Source: Russula earlei
Lineage: Eukaryota > Basidiomycota > Agaricomycetes > Russulales > Russulaceae
DNA: 64,000 nt
Reading direction: 5' to 3'
Assembly (NCBI GenBank): GCA_025769875.1
Contig: JAGFNK010000033.1
Coordinates: 124,001-188,000, forward strand
The notes under the pieces were generated by a model, which saw nothing but the letters and a program-made list of their open reading frames with translations, made no database searches and had not been told where the DNA came from. Positions within the stretch are counted from its first letter, which is position 1, and every line of letters begins with the position of its first letter. Positions 63,687 to 64,000 of this stretch are shown here, one piece after another. A program made the translations under genes and the position numbers.

Positions 63687-64000
63687 GGAAGTCATCTTCC
63701 ATGACCTCCAAAGCCCTGGAACAGGGATGGGTGTGGGTATGCATGTCACCGACTGGGGGGCGGTGTCGCTGACAAATACGTTCACGCGCGAGACGAGCGC
63801 AAGAGAGTCGAGCGAGACGACTAGTCCTCGCGAAAGTCGGGGATCTCGGTGACAACACAGCAAGAGCTAGTGTGTACCGCGGAGAGGAGATATGACAGGA
63901 AAGTCTTCGCGTTCGGAGACTTTAGAGAGCAGAGAGTATTTCCGAGTCGATTGCTTGATTTCCTGCAAGCCTACAGTCCGAAGCTAGAACCCAGTGATAT
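63687..64000. other. CpG-rich stretch at the right edge, no gene assigned
   Basis: Upstream side of the gag remnant. Base composition changes abruptly from CpG-poor to CpG-rich after about 63740. Minus-strand ORFs here lack motifs. It may be leader or LTR sequence of the gag-bearing element or ordinary host DNA. Confidence 0.3.

Overview
This 64-kb window looks like a filamentous fungus, most likely an Agaricomycete (mushroom-forming basidiomycete). The evidence is the short (about 55-60 bp) spliceosomal introns, decayed fungal host genes (RIB7 riboflavin reductase, Rab18-type GTPase, M36 fungalysin), Ty3/gypsy chromoviruses, a Ty1/copia element with a half-tRNA primer site, a Tad-like LINE and a Tc1 transposon. 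There are no bacterial features, CRISPR arrays or rRNA. At most one ordinary host gene looks intact: a two-exon small secreted protein at 3255-3606. Everything else is mobile DNA or gene remnants.

Layout. 1-4293: purine-skewed low-complexity DNA, a RIB7 pseudogene (minus), the secreted-protein gene, and one piece of a minus-strand ORF. 4294-10138: a young full-length copia element (copia-1; 5-bp TSD GTGCA) that splits that ORF. 10998-11046: a 49-bp micro-MITE. 11161-15041: a fold-back element with ~530-bp inverted arms and a 6-bp TSD, carrying broken pieces of a Rab18-like and an M36 protease gene; one arm holds a solo LTR. 15581-17120: LTR fragments and a 533-bp TA-flanked MITE. 17299-27915: gypsy-1 copy A. 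28490-30745: CpG-poor tandem and degenerate repeats. 31560-51454: gypsy-1 copy B, carrying an inserted chromovirus (gypsy-2, 37378-46029, minus) and three solo LTRs. 51455-59882: a gypsy-2-family LTR split by copia-2 (51638-59439, minus), which is itself split by a Tc1 element (52276-53895) and a solo LTR (56561-57443). 59883-61455: a truncated LINE split by a solo LTR. 61456-63686: more nested solo LTRs, a gag remnant and a copia-1 solo LTR.

Almost every junction can be read to the base because the target-site duplications survive, so the order of insertion can be reconstructed. The features that look least described are: (i) two ORF blocks between the 5' LTR and gag of gypsy-1, conserved in both copies, with a conserved internal UAA and an ATGA stop/start junction into gag; (ii) a long post-chromodomain tail on pol plus a separate downstream CCHC zinc-knuckle ORF in gypsy-2; (iii) the fold-back element that trapped two host gene fragments; (iv) the 49-bp micro-MITE with a resident empty-site copy. 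Gypsy-1 copy B differs from copy A largely by CpG-to-TpG/CpA changes that create stop codons, which suggests cytosine-methylation decay in silent chromatin.
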